DNA of 64,000 bases from the NCBI RefSeq assembly GCF_011745365.1, contig NW_024468911.1, positions 4,272,759-4,336,758 on the forward strand, given 5' to 3'. The notes beneath the pieces are model-generated. The model saw nothing but the letters and a program-made list of their open reading frames with translations. It was not told the origin of the DNA and did no database searches. How positions within the stretch are numbered: the first letter of the stretch is position 1; the number at the start of each line of letters is the position of its first letter. Shown here in pieces: positions 34,731 to 47,300 of this stretch. The position numbers and the translations under genes are program-made. This DNA comes from Cryphonectria parasitica EP155. Lineage: Eukaryota; Ascomycota; Sordariomycetes; Diaporthales; Cryphonectriaceae.

Positions 34731-35610
34731 AGGGCTTCTCTAGCTCATCCACCACTTGTGGTGGCCATAGAGTAAAGAGGACAAAGTCCCGGGCACTCTA
34801 GCGCGATGGCCTGCAGACAGCCACGAGAGACTTGACTGAGACGCTTTCTTCAGAGTCACTGAGCCGGACTCATGTGCAGTCGTGGAACTTTCTCTGCTAC
34901 CGACTCTGGAGCAGAGGGGGAGCAAGGTGGCAGTCTGCGCAGGGCATGAATATCTGGTCAACAACGGTGTGAATGCTTCGAATCGTCCACGTATCGAGGC
35001 TCACCACCACGTCGTCTGGAGGGAAAAGATCGTCAACCTACCGATGGCGATGAATCAACGAGGAAACTCAGCTGCATTGATCTCCAATCAAGGGGATCGG
35101 GTCGGTCAGAGTTGGACCTTCCTTTCAAGAGACAAGTCACGTGCGAAGTGGCTCGTGAAAAGGCTATCTAGAAATGACTTGTCCACGAGCGGGCTTTGGA
35201 AGGACAGGAAGAGCTTAAAATAGCGAGGATATGCTCGGCTAGCACGCGTCATACCACTGAGGCGATGCTGTGTCTTATTCGTTCAAGCTCTGTGTATCAT
35301 ATGGGCTGCTACTTAGACTATTCGAGTTGTAATTTAACAGTCATACAAGTAAGAATAAATACAATCTCGGCTCTGATAGAAGAACCTTGCTTTGTCTTCA
35401 CGTGTTACATACAGTGCACTCATGATCTCACTTGGTACTTTTAACAGTAAGCTGAACCTAACTTCATGTACCCAGATCAGAGCAGAAGCTTTGAAGCACC
35501 ATTTTCTCGGCTTGAGGGCAAATTCTTAATTCCTAGCTGTTGCCTTTCACAACTTCCAAGGTTATATCAATGGCATTCTGACATTGTCTTCATGAGACCC
35601 GTCCCCAGAA
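34731..35610. other. Convergent intergenic region
   Basis: Downstream of the DTBS-like gene and the PEBP gene. A 7-bp inverted repeat (CCACCAC-TT-GTGGTGG) lies at 34749-34764, just after the DTBS-like stop. A 113-codon frame at 34882-35223 has no aminotransferase motifs and is not annotated. Confidence 0.5.
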
Positions 35611-36722
35611 TCATTGCTTCTTGTTCTGTGCATAGATAAAATTGGCAGCTTCCAAATAGCCATCAGCACTGGATGCACCCAGAAAGACCCGGAAGAGGGG
35701 GGTGGGGGTGTGGGTGTTTCAGGGCGGGCAGAAGCATGACGATAATATGCATTCCCTCGAGTGAGAAGCGAGAAGGAATAAATAAAAAGAGAGATCAAAT
35801 CATACTACTCACCAATAGGAACTAAGCCATTCTCCTGCGCCCACCGCCGCACCCCAACCCTCCCCCCCTCAAACTCAAACCCCCAGTGCTGCCGATCCCC
35901 AGGCTTGCTCAGGTCCAACGGCTCCGAGGTCCCATTCGCCGGCACGAAGACGAGGAAGACATACCTGTGCTTGCCCGTCTTCTCTGGTGGACCGGGTGGC
36001 TTGTACGGCATGAGGTCCTCGACGAAGGACCCACTCAGGGTGACTGGCGGGCAGGAGGAGGTGGTGGTGGTGGTAGTGGTGACGGCATCGGCGGCAGCGG
36101 ATGATGATGAGGACACGGTGAGACCGGTGGCGATCCAGTGGCAGAACTCTGACCACTTTGGGTTGTCTCGTGAAGGGGCGTCGGGGTCGGTTAGGGCGAG
36201 GACGTAGGTTGTGTTGGTGGAGAAGCAGGTGGTGGGGGACTCAGATGAGGAGGATGAGGAGGGCGGCGAGCTGGTGAGGGTGATGGATGGCTGGTCTTGA
36301 AGGTTCTTAGGCTTGAGGGTATTTCCGAGGTTTGAGTAGGTGTTTTTTGAGGGCCACTCTGCTTCGACGAGGAGGGAAGGAAGGAAGTCATCAATGACTT
36401 GATTGATGAGTGGGAAAGATGTCAGTGTTCATGGCAGGTTCCTGAATGTATTATCTGTCTATTATTTGGAGGGGTTGGCTTGACTGACCTGTAGGGATGA
36501 TCTCGGCTTGTTTCAGTCTTGGAGTGAAGTTAGATTGGCATTACTTTCCCATGTACATGAAAAATTGGTCACTCACTCCTTCTTGACTTGATAAACATCT
36601 TTGACAGTCTTGTGGTGGCTGGTGGTATCAAGCATGACCTGTTGCTGCTGTCCGTGGTCCCTCATGACGCTCCCTGCTGCTAAGACAGCGTGAAGTCCCA
36701 GGAGTAAGTTGACTGACACCAT
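35611..36722 (-). CDS. Secreted PEBP-family protein (TFS1-like), 265 aa
   Basis: Exons 36722-36577, 36517-36489, 36397-35813 and 35648-35611 join in phase. The last 38-bp exon supplies the typical C-terminal ANFIYAQNKKQ, and exon 2 has only 29 bp. PEBP landmarks are all present: VIDDFLPSLL, the anion-pocket DPDAPSRDNPKWSEFCHW, and GKHRYVFLVF. The N terminus MVSVNLLLGLHAVLAAGSV is a signal peptide, so the protein probably enters the secretory pathway, fitting the carboxypeptidase-Y-inhibitor branch (yeast TFS1). Two low-complexity insertions, a Ser/Pro-rich loop (SSPPSSSSSSESP) and a Thr/Ser-rich loop (AVTTTTTTTSS), lie within the fold and lengthen it beyond the usual 180-220 aa. Splice acceptors of exons 2-4 are all AAG. 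Confidence 0.9.
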
Positions 36723-37483
36723 ATTGGCTTGTTCAAGAGAACTCTGTACTGTAAGTTGGGCACTTAAGATATGGAGGATGGGGATGAGGAGAAAATAATT
36801 GGAATAAAATCGAGGAAGAGATTTGAAACCTGTACCGTTGATTATAGAATGGAAAAGGAATGAATGGCATAACATGCATGCATGGTGCGTGAGTGATGTC
36901 ATCAGCACATCCCATTGCAACGCACTGCAGCAAAGAGGTTACGGATCAGCATTTGAGACCATGGCTTATTATCTGCCCCTTTCGTTCCGACAACTACTTC
37001 AACCCAATTAATACTGTTAGTGATACAATAACAGTTGACAGACCCATACGAGAGAGGACTAACACATTTCATAGAAGCAGACAGTTAATTCTTTTTTTAT
37101 TTGAATACAGGTCGTCTCAAGATCCATGGCGGACTAGTTGGACTAATGCATCTACTCTCGTCACCCAATGATAATGTTCATCAAGCATCAAAACTTGTCC
37201 CATGGCTAAAAATGGATCTTTGTGTGTGTATGTGCATCTTTGTATCGTATTTCTCCTTATTGCACCACACTAGTTGGCTGCTAATACACCAGGCTCCATG
37301 AACCAAACCGGATGATATGATGTCCCCCACAAAAAAAAAAAAAAAAAAAGGAATCAACCATACTACACACCCGAGTTTAACACACCGCCCAAGTCATAAG
37401 ACATGTAATTATTCATCTCTCAAACCCATCAATCCTTCCTCCTTGTTCCCCCATTATGAAAAAGAACAGACAGACAAGCGCAC
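36723..37483. other. Intergenic region
   Basis: Upstream of the PEBP gene and downstream of the Ala/Ser-rich secreted-protein gene. An A run of about 20 nt lies at 37330-37349. No gene is seen. Confidence 0.5.
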
Positions 37484-39107
37484 TCAAGCAGTGACGCCCA
37501 GGGCAGAGTTGAAAGCATCCGCAGCCGCCTGGCCCGACTGCGCCGACGCAGCAGCCGAGGCCGACGTGCAGGCCGACACGACGGCGTCAGATGCCTTGCA
37601 AGAGGTACCGAGCTGCTGGCAGATGAAGTCAGAGATGACACCGATGGCTAGGGCAGAGCCGTGGTTGAAGTCGGTCTGGTCGGCAGCGGCGAAGGCGTCG
37701 GCATCGCTGCGGTCGCTCTGGGGGCCGAAGGAGATGGCCGGGTTGCTGCACGAGCCGAAGTCGAGCGCGGCGGCGCGGACCTTCCAGAGCTTGCGGGCCT
37801 TCTTGGCGGCAGCGGTGGCGGAGGTGGCGGCGGCGTTGCATGCAGTCTCTGGTTTTGGTAATCGTTGTTAGCTTTTGTTTCTTTTTCTGGTCCTTTTATA
37901 CATTTGTATAATGGCAATAGGCAAGAGAGCCCAAGAGGAGAAGAAGGGTGGGGGGGGGACATACCCTGGGTCTCACAGTCGGCCACAGAGAAGCTGGCGG
38001 TGCCGGCGTTGGCAGCATCGGCACAGGCGTTGTGCTGGATGGAGCAGCTCCTCTGGAGGGCGGCACCCTCACCGACGAAGGTGTCGCCGTTCACAGAGAA
38101 GGGCCTGGTGCCAGTGGAGCTCTCGACGGCGGGCGCAGCGCCACCGAGGGTACCCGTGAAGGTTTGGACGTTGGTACCGGAGGCGGTGGCTGTGGAGGCG
38201 TTGGACGCGGCGGCGTTGGACGCGGCGGCATTGGTAGTAGCGGCATTAGATGTGCAGCCGGTGGACGCGGAGCCGTTGGACGCGGCAGCGGCAGACGTCG
38301 AAGCGGCGGACGACGCGGAGGTGGCGGCTGGGGTGACCGAGGCAACGGCAGCCGAGATCTCTGCATCGGTCACGTCTGGAACCAGGAGGTTCTGGCTGAT
38401 GATGCAGCCCACAGCGTCGTTGGCATCATCACAGGTGTTTCCAGCCGCAGTTGGGTCACCAATCTGGGAACACTTTCAGTCAGCAGGGAGGAGGCACATG
38501 AGAGAGGGAGAAGAAGAGGATAAAGCTAGTAGCACAGAAAAGAGGAGGAGGGACTGACAGTGCCGGGCGCAAAGGTGCCAGACTGGATGGCCAGGGTAGG
38601 GTCAGCGCCGATGGAGGCCAGCTGGGTGGCGACGTTCAGGGCGATCTGCTTGTTGCCCGAGGCGGCGGTCGAGGCTGGGTCCTGGTGCTGGCTGATGGCC
38701 GCGATCTCGGGGTTCTGGGCGGTCTCGTTGCAGAGAACCGAGGCCAGGCCCACCGACCCGGTGTTGCGCTCGAGGGCACGGAACAGGATGGCGTTGGCCT
38801 GGCCATCGACGTCGCCGGCAGCCTTGGCGTTGGTGAAGGCCTGGTCGGCAACGATCTGCTGGAGGCAGTCGAGGTTCTGCACGTTGGGGGCACCCGTGGC
38901 GGCGGCGGCGTTGCCCAGGAGGGCGAAGACGGCGTCCTGGATCTGGAGGGGGTTGTTGAGCTGCAGGTTCGTCTGCGTGGTGGCGACGATGGCCTGGTGC
39001 GAGTGCTCCTGGGGCACCTCCCTCTTGGCCACTGCGGGCTGGTAGAGGGAGATGTCACGGGCAACAGCAGTGCCGGCGAGGGCGAGGAGGGTGGATGTGT
39101 ACCTCAT
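37484..39107 (-). CDS. Secreted Ala/Ser-rich protein, 470 aa
   Basis: Exons 39107-38559, 38463-37965 and 37848-37484 join in phase; donors GTCAGT and GTATGT, acceptors CCCAG and ACCAG. Signal peptide MRYTSTLLALAGTAVA, a KR processing-type site (AVAKREV), then a first domain (residues about 30-190) with Cys in LDCLQQI and LCNETAQ. Next comes NTCDDANDAVGCIISQNLLVP, a long Ala/Ser/Thr/Asn linker (mostly ASNA and STAA units), a domain with CSIQHNACADAANAG and DCETQETACNAA, and a Cys-bearing C-terminal part (DFICQQLGTSCKASDAVV). It has the look of conserved fungal extracellular or cell-wall proteins of unknown function with paired cysteines. There is no obvious GPI signal (the end is FNSALGVTA). 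It shares the general style, but no clear alignment, with the two smaller secreted proteins at 20-23.5 kb. Confidence 0.8.
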
Positions 39108-42100
39108 CTTTGCGGCTGTGTTGAGAACGGGGTGGGAAAATAATTGGTGGGTATAAAGTGAATGAGGCAGATAAAAAGAAGGACCGGCCTAGTCGTTATT
39201 ACAAGAATGCAGAAAAGAGCGTCAAGCTGTGCAAAAGTTCCCAGAACTACTAAAGAGTGAATACCGAAAGGAGAGTGTGAGTGAGGAAGAGAAAGACTTG
39301 GAACCTGAGATGATTCTCTCGAGGTTTGCGCCAAGATATATAAAAGAATTCTGGTGGCGCTTGCAGCTGTGATCCACGGCCCCATGCAAAGACGGTCCTT
39401 GCCAGTCTTGCGGCCCCTGTTCCATCACGAACCTGGACGTGTGCCAGGTGGTGATGAAGGGGGAGACGAGGGGTCACTTTCCCATGACGAAGGCGCATAG
39501 AATGGGCCCCGGCATGATGCCATTCGACATCGGCCAGAGTGGAGTCCGGAATCAGATCATCACAAAAGAGAGAGTTGTTGAACAAGTCCCAGACCCATGG
39601 GAGCAGCCTGATGCAAGCAGGGGTGGGTGGGTTAACGGTTCATCCAGATCTTGAGGAGATCCCATCCATCGCCAAGGGGGCTGAGGATAAGCTGCTATGG
39701 TAGCTGCTCGACAGGGGACTGAACCGCAAAAAGTGACTTGTCTGTCTGTGTGTTTTGCTATATCACAATCAGCATGCTATAGCTGGACTTTGGTATCACT
39801 TACTGAACACAGTTGTTGGTCGTGAGCCTTTCTTCGTTGACGATGTTCACAAGTAATCGTGCGAAGCCATTCTCGAAAGCTTCTCCAAGGAGGTCTACTT
39901 CGAATGATCACGTATTTTCCACATGCTCCACTCAGTTCTTAGACTTGTAAAAGAGCCCTGCGGAAAAAGGTGAAGCAAAGCAAGTTCATGGGTCTCAAGG
40001 ACGGCGCGTATGTCTCACGACTGCCAACGAAGGAGCATCACCCGCTGAAGTGGCGCACAAAGCAGGCCACCGTTCTCCACCTTCACGATCCCAATCTTCT
40101 TCTTCTTCTTCTTCTTCTCCTTGATCAAACGATAGGTGCATAAAGTTCAGACCAGCCGACAAGGCTTGAGGTCTTTTGAGGCAACGTGGGCGGCTGTACG
40201 AAGATCCTCAAGTTCAGACCGTCGATCGTGCGTCTCATGTCTCGGATGCAAGCGAGCAGAAATGGCAGGGGGGAGGGGAAGACAAGGGGGAAGAAGAAGA
40301 AAAAGAAAAGCTGGGGGGGGGGGGGGGGCAAGCTACAGTATTTACAGGCTTGGGTTAGGGGAAGTCAGCGCCCCCCTACATCTTTTGTCATCCCCCACAG
40401 TTCCACAGCATACCACGTTTTAACCTTTTGAGCCTCAAGCAACCCAGGCGATATGCTTAATTGACTTTGGGAATAACCGAGGCCTTTTTGTCTTGAAGAG
40501 CCAGGGTCTCGACCCATTGCCTCGCAACCGCCTGCAACATCCCAGATATTTTTCTTCTTCTTATTCCCATGACGAGAAGACGATACGTGCTGCAGTGGAT
40601 GAATTCCTTTTCGCCATCAGCAAAGGATATAGTTATCACAGTCGTAATCATGCAATTGTAGATCCTGTGTCGCTACCACTAACTGACTGATCAGATAGCT
40701 GGCGATGTGCAAAACACAGTAATGAGATGAAACAGCACCCAACAGTCTGGTGCCTTGCCTTCTTTTTCATTCCTTTTTGATTTCACTTTTTTTGATTTCA
40801 TTTTGATTTATCTTCCCATTCTCTTGTCTCTCGTTGAAAACACGCCTTGACAAGGGGTCAGGGTATAGCGTGTTTTGCGTCGTCAAGCCATGCCTCTGTG
40901 CAATTCTGAGGCAGAAAAAGATCATGTCGCATCTCGCGTATGATCTACGCAGGCCGCCGCCCAAGGAAAACCTTGCACTACCCACGTATCGCCCTCGTCT
41001 ACCATTCAACGCCCTTCCTAGCACGCACTCACCAAGATACACACGCACACACACAAGCACACACATTCAATGAGCCTTCTGCGGATAGCTCAAACCTGCT
41101 CAGTACATTCGGCCATCTCCGCCAACCCGCAGTCAGGAGACTGACTGCCTGTAGACGCGTGTTGTGTCGTCTACGTCCCAGAGCTGTCGGCAAAGCCACG
41201 AGCTATGAACCTTGGGACACAGGAGCTGCATACACCATATTGTTTCTTTCCTCTTCTTTCCTTTCCCTTCTCAACTTTAGTTCTCCCCTGACAAGCTTTC
41301 GGTTGCTCGTGCCGATGATGCTCGATCGCCCAGCCCAGATTTACTTTTCCACCACCTCGGATGAACTTGTTCCTCCTAAGTGACGATAAGCGAAAAGAAG
41401 AAGGGACAAGGAAAAAAAAGATCTACAGAGGGAGGCTTGTTGTCTCGAATAGCCGCGGATAATCCCAGCCGGCGCTCCTTGATCGCCCGCGCAGGCTGGG
41501 CTGTGTCTATTTTGTCGCCATGTCGGGATGAACTTTTCTTCTTCTTCTCTCTTTTGTGGAGGGCGGCAACGATGGGGCATGAGGATCTGCGATGGCCGGT
41601 AGTGATCTCCGAAACGATGTGTGCAGTTATCAGGTGAACCTTGAGAACCTCTTGACCTGCGCCTGGACAACCGCTCACAGGCGACATATTGGGATCCCAC
41701 ACCCAACTTGTCCAAGTTGTGGTCGAGCATTAGCAACTGACATCGTCGCCCGGCTAGTGAAAAATCGTGTAGACAATGAAAATCATGCAAGCAGGCTTAC
41801 CACCCCCCCTGCCCCATGTCGCCTCTTCACTCTTCGTCTCCATGTAGCTGATGCAGACCAGTTTAACCGCTCCTTGGCTTGAATTGATCCAGAATCCCCC
41901 GAGAACCTTGGCGTAACGTAGATGAGTTTGATGTTTGAACGGTTGGGCATTTCAACGAAACCATGGATAGATCACATGGCCATTGCTTCTCTCTGAGTTG
42001 ATATGGCGACGCGAATTCGGTACGGGTACGTTACGAGCCGGGCCTCTCGAGTGCGCTTCTTCTTCTCGCATGGCAAAGACTATCAAGATATTGTCAGCGG

Positions 42101-42622
42101 TGCCGGTTGTCAACCCACGTCTCAGTTCGTTTCCCTTCACAGTAATATCAACTGAGCCGAGCGATGTGACCTCTCCCTCCCTGCCACATGAATTTTTTCT
42201 TTCTTCTTTCGCGTTGTGTTTCTCCTGATCCCAGGGCTGGCGCTCTGCACAAATCTGGCACTTATCGTGGCAAGTTGCGTTTCTCGGCGCTTTCGCAAGC
42301 TCCAATGGCTGAGATCCAGCGTCCAACCGGGTGATATAAGAAAAAGAGAAAATAGTTGTTCTTGGATTTTGCAATGCTCAGACGGTTTTTGTACAATGGC
42401 ATTGAAGGCGAGCCGCTCTAGTATAAATCCCCGCCCGGTTCATCTTTTGCCTCCCACCTGTCTTCCCTCCTGACCCCTCTCTACCCGCCCACGCTGTGCG
42501 TCTATAGGCCTGGTGACGTTTTTGTCTCCTCCAGCTGGAACGCTGTCGTCGTCGGTTCTCCACGCCGTACTCGTACAACCTTCCTCCTGCCCTCCCCTGT
42601 TGTGTATGTGCGTTGGGATCGT
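39108..42622. other. 3.5-kb gene-free stretch
   Basis: The longest stretch without a supported gene. It contains a (CTT)n tract around 40098-40120, a run of 16 G at 40313-40328, and a CA-rich tract near 41040-41070. Open frames are short, overlap on opposite strands and lack motifs. No tRNA or transposon ends were found. Confidence 0.45.
40313..40328. repeat. Homopolymer G run (16 nt)
   Basis: Sixteen G in a purine-rich tract of the long gene-free stretch. Confidence 0.85.
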
Positions 42623-43780
42623 TTAACCGATGACGAGCTTGTCGTCCTCGCCAAAGTCGTACTCTGGAATCTCGAGGTTGAGGGGAGCGGGGCCCTTGCG
42701 TATACGTCCAGAAATGTCGTAGTGGGAACCGTGGCAGGGGCAGAACCAGCCACCAAAGTCACCGGCCTCGCCAATAGGCACACAACCCAGATGCGTGCAA
42801 ACACCTATGAATCACCTGTCAGCCACTAACTCAAGATAGATTACACAATGTTCCTCGCCGCCGATGCAAGGGGAGCTACCAGCCCACATCCACCCTGAGT
42901 CGCATTTCGAAGGTGTAAGGAAGTGGCGGCGCTCCTCGAGTATTGCGAAGGGACATCTTCAAGTTGGGGAGGAGGTCGAGTCTTACCCAGCATCACCAGC
43001 CACTCGGGCTTCTTCACACGGTCGGCATCATCCTGAGGGTCTCGTAACGATTGGATGCTGACCTTGCGGGCCTCGGCGATCTCGTGCTCGGTACGGTGTC
43101 GAATGAAGACGGGCTTGCCACGCCACTTGATGATGACCTATAATACCCGGAAACGTCAGCCAAAAAAAAAACAAAAAAAAAAACAAAAAAAAATTACAAG
43201 ACGGGACAATCCACAACAAGTGTAGATGTGCAGGAAAGGCACTTACGTTCTTGCCCTCTGGGATAGCAGCAAGATCAACCTCAACCTTGGCCATGGCCAA
43301 GACATCAGCCGATGCGGACATGTTCTTGAGGAACTCTGCCAGACAAAAAAACATCGTCAGTTCCATTCATACCGACCACGCCCGTATGGGCCTTCTCCTC
43401 CAAGCACCTGGCTCATCCCCCCACAGCCCTCCTCTTGACCCAATTGGACCAATTCCAACAAACACAATCTCTCTCTTCCCAGGCGGTCTCTCTCTCTCAC
43501 CTTGGATCGTAGATTTGGCACCCATGGCCGTAATGCCGCCCATCCCACCGACGATGAAGTACTGGTACATCAGGTTCTTGTTCGGCGAGCTCTTGGAGGC
43601 GTAGTGGCTGAAGTCAGGCACGCGGGTGGTGTTGCGCTCGCCCTTGAAGGGCGACTCGTAGGACGAGCCGGCGTCGGCGCGGGCGGCGGTCGTGGACAGG
43701 CATCTCGCGGCGACGGGGGAGGCTCGTGTAGCAGCTGCTGAGCGCGCCAGAGCGCGGGCAGCGGTCGACAGGGGCGCCAT
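42623..43780 (-). CDS. fes-1: Rieske iron-sulfur subunit of the cytochrome bc1 complex
   Basis: Exons 43780-43501, 43335-43247, 43137-42987 and 42804-42623 join in phase to 233 aa, the usual length for fungi. The protein has an Arg/Ala/Ser-rich mitochondrial presequence ([14 protein letters not shown]), one membrane helix ([17 protein letters not shown]), and the [2Fe-2S] ligand boxes CTHLGC and CPCHGSHYD. The end is DDKLVIG. It transfers electrons from ubiquinol to cytochrome c1 in the inner membrane. All introns are canonical GT-AG and longer than average here (109-182 nt); the second (43138-43246) carries A/C-rich stretches. The gene lies downstream of DDB1 on the same strand, with 532 bp between. 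Confidence 0.96.
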
Positions 43781-44312
43781 TGTGTGTGAGAGAGCGAGAG
43801 GAGTGGGGTGTGGGTGTGTGGGTTGCTGCGTGTTGGGAATCGACGACGATGATGTTGATGAGGTCTTTTCCCCGAAGCTTGGACTTGCCGGGAGCTGCCA
43901 AATTCTCTGTGGCCTGAGGCGCCAATTGCAAACGGTTGTTGGCTGATTGGTCTGCAGCTCGGTTTGAAGGTGGGTCTGGCCTGTGGCCCGGCTTCACCCG
44001 AGCTTTAACCCTAACCCTCGAGATCGGCTGTGGATTTTGACTGCATACCAAGAGTGTGAATGCCAGGGAAACTCAGGCTGGATATAACAATGAATCTTCA
44101 ATACAAGGTGTGCTTGGGTACCTGAATGAGATTTTGAACCACATGGGCTCATATTGATCTATAAAGGATGAAAAAAACCCGACCACCTATGACAGCTTTA
44201 AAGGACCAACTCCCAGCGGCGAGGTCCTTCATAATTTATCACAACAATACATGTATCCAGCCAGTTCTGACGAGTACCGGGAATAAGACAGCCGCCACCT
44301 AACCTTTCCTCT
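43781..44312. other. Promoter region of the Rieske gene
   Basis: 532 bp between the Rieske ATG and the DDB1 stop. It contains the tandem telobox annotated separately. No gene. Confidence 0.6.
44005..44018 (-). promoter_or_regulatory. Tandem telobox (AGGGTTAGGGTTAA) upstream of the Rieske gene
   Basis: In the sense direction of the Rieske gene, two AGGGTT units lie about 225-240 bp before its ATG. Telobox motifs often occur in fungal promoters of highly expressed housekeeping genes; function here is inferred. Confidence 0.4.
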
Positions 44313-47300
44313 CTAATGCATCCTCTTAAGCTCCTCAATGTAGTTCCTCATATCTTCAACGCTCGGTCCCAGTCCCCGACATATGACCTTCTGCGTCTCC
44401 TCGTCCATATCTAAGAACCTCTCGAGAAGCTCGCCGTCCAGGAACCGAAAGGGGCCTTCAGCCTCTCGCTCTGCGTTTTTGAAAGCTCGGTATTTTTCAA
44501 ACTTGAGCTCACCCGCCGTCTGGACAGCCTCGGCCATCTTGGACTGAAAGCGTAGGAGCAGGTCCTGGGCGTGTGATGCCACAGTTCCAAAAAGATATAT
44601 GGCGCCTTCGACCTGTCGGCAGATTTTGGTCAGCCTCCTGGGTAGCATGTATTGTGTTAGAGGGGGGGGGGGGGGCGGCGCGCAGCGCTTGAAGCTTCCG
44701 AACTTACTGTTCCGATGAATGCTTTTGGTATGATCATCGCATTCGGGTTCGTCTCGACGGCAATCTTCCGTATGCGGTTCACCATCTCGCCCAGGTTCAT
44801 CTCACTTGTCATCTCCATCCTCCTTTGGTCTTCCAGTGTGGGGCCGTCTCGGTTCCGCCTCAATACCATCAGGTTGCCCTGGGCATCCGCTTCTAGCCAC
44901 GAGTCGTCCTCGATATGACAAACAGCGGTGGCCCAGGCGGACTGATAATGTCGGGCCACCTCCATCAACGCGGCGGCCTTCTCCTCCGTGGCGGGAAAAT
45001 ACTCAACGAGTGAGATGGACTTCATGAGATCCCCTATCGCGATGATATTTCCCTCCACCGCCAGGTCCACAGGGAACGTGGCAGGTCTGTGTGCGGCCAG
45101 CCTATCAAACGAACCTGACGTCGAGGACGTCTCCCTATACTTGCCCACCACGACGCTCTTGGTCAGCGAGACGACAACGATGTCGTTCTCCAAGACCGCC
45201 AGACACCGACAAGATCCTTTGAACTTGTGGCTCACCAGGAGGTAAGGATTCCTGTCGCTGTCCACCCCGAAAACCAAGAGACGCCCTTTTGTCTCGTCAG
45301 CCCGTGAGGCGGTGTCTTCCTCGGCCATGAAACTCGTGCCCACGAGGAATCTCTCTGCTGGTTTGCCGTACGAGTTCGACAACGTTGCGCGTATCACGCA
45401 TTCCACCAACTCAGGAGATGATGACTGCTCCAACTGGAACGGCTTTCCGACCTTGCTGAAGATGACCTCGTCGACGAGCTTGAATGAGCTCGTGATGATC
45501 TCCTCGCCATGCGAGAGCTCGCGCTTGACACAGCCAAGACCAAAGACCTGCTCTGTGGGCGAGTATGCGATCCTCCGTACTGTCTCTCCCATCTCGAGTG
45601 GAGTTACGTGTGTCCGCCTTTCGGTGTCGATCCGCGAGATCTTGATGGCTGTCTCGGTCGCTACAACTACCGAGCCAGGATATGCCTCTGTATCAAAATC
45701 GCAGACATAAGTTGCGTCCTCTGCTGTTACTGCCGAGTATACAATTCTGCCTTCGGAGCCATAAATCAGGCTGGGGTTCTCTGTAGTCGCAAAGATGTTT
45801 GTAAGACCATCAGGGCGAGGCAGGAGATGGAAGCGGGCTTGCTGCGTGCCTAATCTCACGCTCTTGCGCCCGCTCAGCGAGAAATCTGGGGCCACGTTGA
45901 AAGTGGCCACAATTCCATCTTCCATGGAAATGAAAAGTGTTGGGCCTCCCACGCCCTGAGGCAGAGTCTGTATCAATGCAAGGTCCCGAGGGATCGAGGA
46001 GTTGTCGTCTGTCTTTCTCATGGTCTCGCCTTTCCGAGGATCCAGCGTTGCGAGATCCACGATCGAGATGTTGCCAGAGGTGAAGAACCCGATCACACCG
46101 GCATCGAGCAGATGAGGTGAGGCATGGACGCAAGCTACCTGGTCCTTGTTTTCAAAATCCTTGCTCGCAGAAACTGCCAAGTCTCTGGCAATGTCGAGAG
46201 ACACGAGTGACTTGCCGTCCACAGACAATATGACCCATTTCGAGTTGGCGGAAGCCGCGGTGATGACCTCACCGGGAGGACTCCATATGGTGACAACCAT
46301 GTGATTCTCAGTGTCCATGAGGATTGCAGCCGCTGTCGTGACCTGCAGTCGCCGGCTGTTCGGCAGGTCGACCGCCAAAAGGGTTTGATGCTCAAAAGAC
46401 ATGCCTTCAAAAGCCTCTACCTCCTCGACCTCTCCAGCCGTGTCAAAGCTGAAGACTCTTGTTTCTGTCAAGAAGGACACGGCAAGCGTGTCAGCCTTTG
46501 CCGAACCATGTGGTTTCAGCGAGAACAGGCCTCTCACATCCTGCAGGTCGGCAAGGATGCCGATATCCTCGAGACCCACGCCGCTCCGCACGCTCCTGAG
46601 ACTACCATCCTTGTGCACACCACTGCCCGTGACAAGGCGAGCCTGGCCAGACGAGTAGGTGTTCCCAAGCTGGCTGTCCCCTTCCCTGTTGCCCATATCC
46701 ATGACGGTAAAATCAAGCACGGGCGCGACGTTGTGCAGTACTTGGGTCAGCTGCAGGGACTGTGTGGGATCGTCCCCAAGATCGACCTTCCAGAGCTGCG
46801 AGTCTCCGTAATGCGACCCGACAAAGAGCATGCCGTTCCTATACACCAGACAGCTCGCGCGGGATGTCTTGCCGAGATATGTAGTCTCCATACTCTGGAC
46901 CACCACGCCGTCGGTATGTATCGTGAGCAGATACATCCGGCCATAGTCGTCCGCCAGGAAGTAACGTCTCTCGTCGTACTCGGCCCAGGCCACAAATATG
47001 GACGCTTCTTTCAGGGGTGCTTCGACCACGGCGTGTGTTGTGTCGTCGACGTACGTGAAACGGGTCTCACCGACCACGATGATACCGCCAAGGAAGGCTC
47101 TGTCGTCGGCCGCTCGGAAGTTGTGTCTCTTTTCGTTCTCGACCTTGCGGACTGGTATGAGCAGGGCCGCGCCAGGATCTGCTATATCGAGGGATATCTC
47201 CCTATCCTTGTGTGGGTCAAATCTCGATGCCTGGGTATCTTTGTCGTCGGAGGTGAGTCGGTAGGTAGCGAGCTTCGAGTCGGTTAAGTCGGACCTTGAC

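Noticed and set aside
34882..35223. A 113-codon frame as the missing aminotransferase half of the DTBS-like gene
   Set aside because: It lacks PLP aminotransferase motifs and is far too short.
37330..37349. Poly(A) run as the end of a processed gene copy
   Set aside because: No gene-like sequence or target duplication lies next to it.
46301..47287. Long + strand open frame (328 codons) inside DDB1
   Set aside because: It is antisense to a clearly coding exon and has no family motifs; such frames are common opposite GC-rich coding exons.
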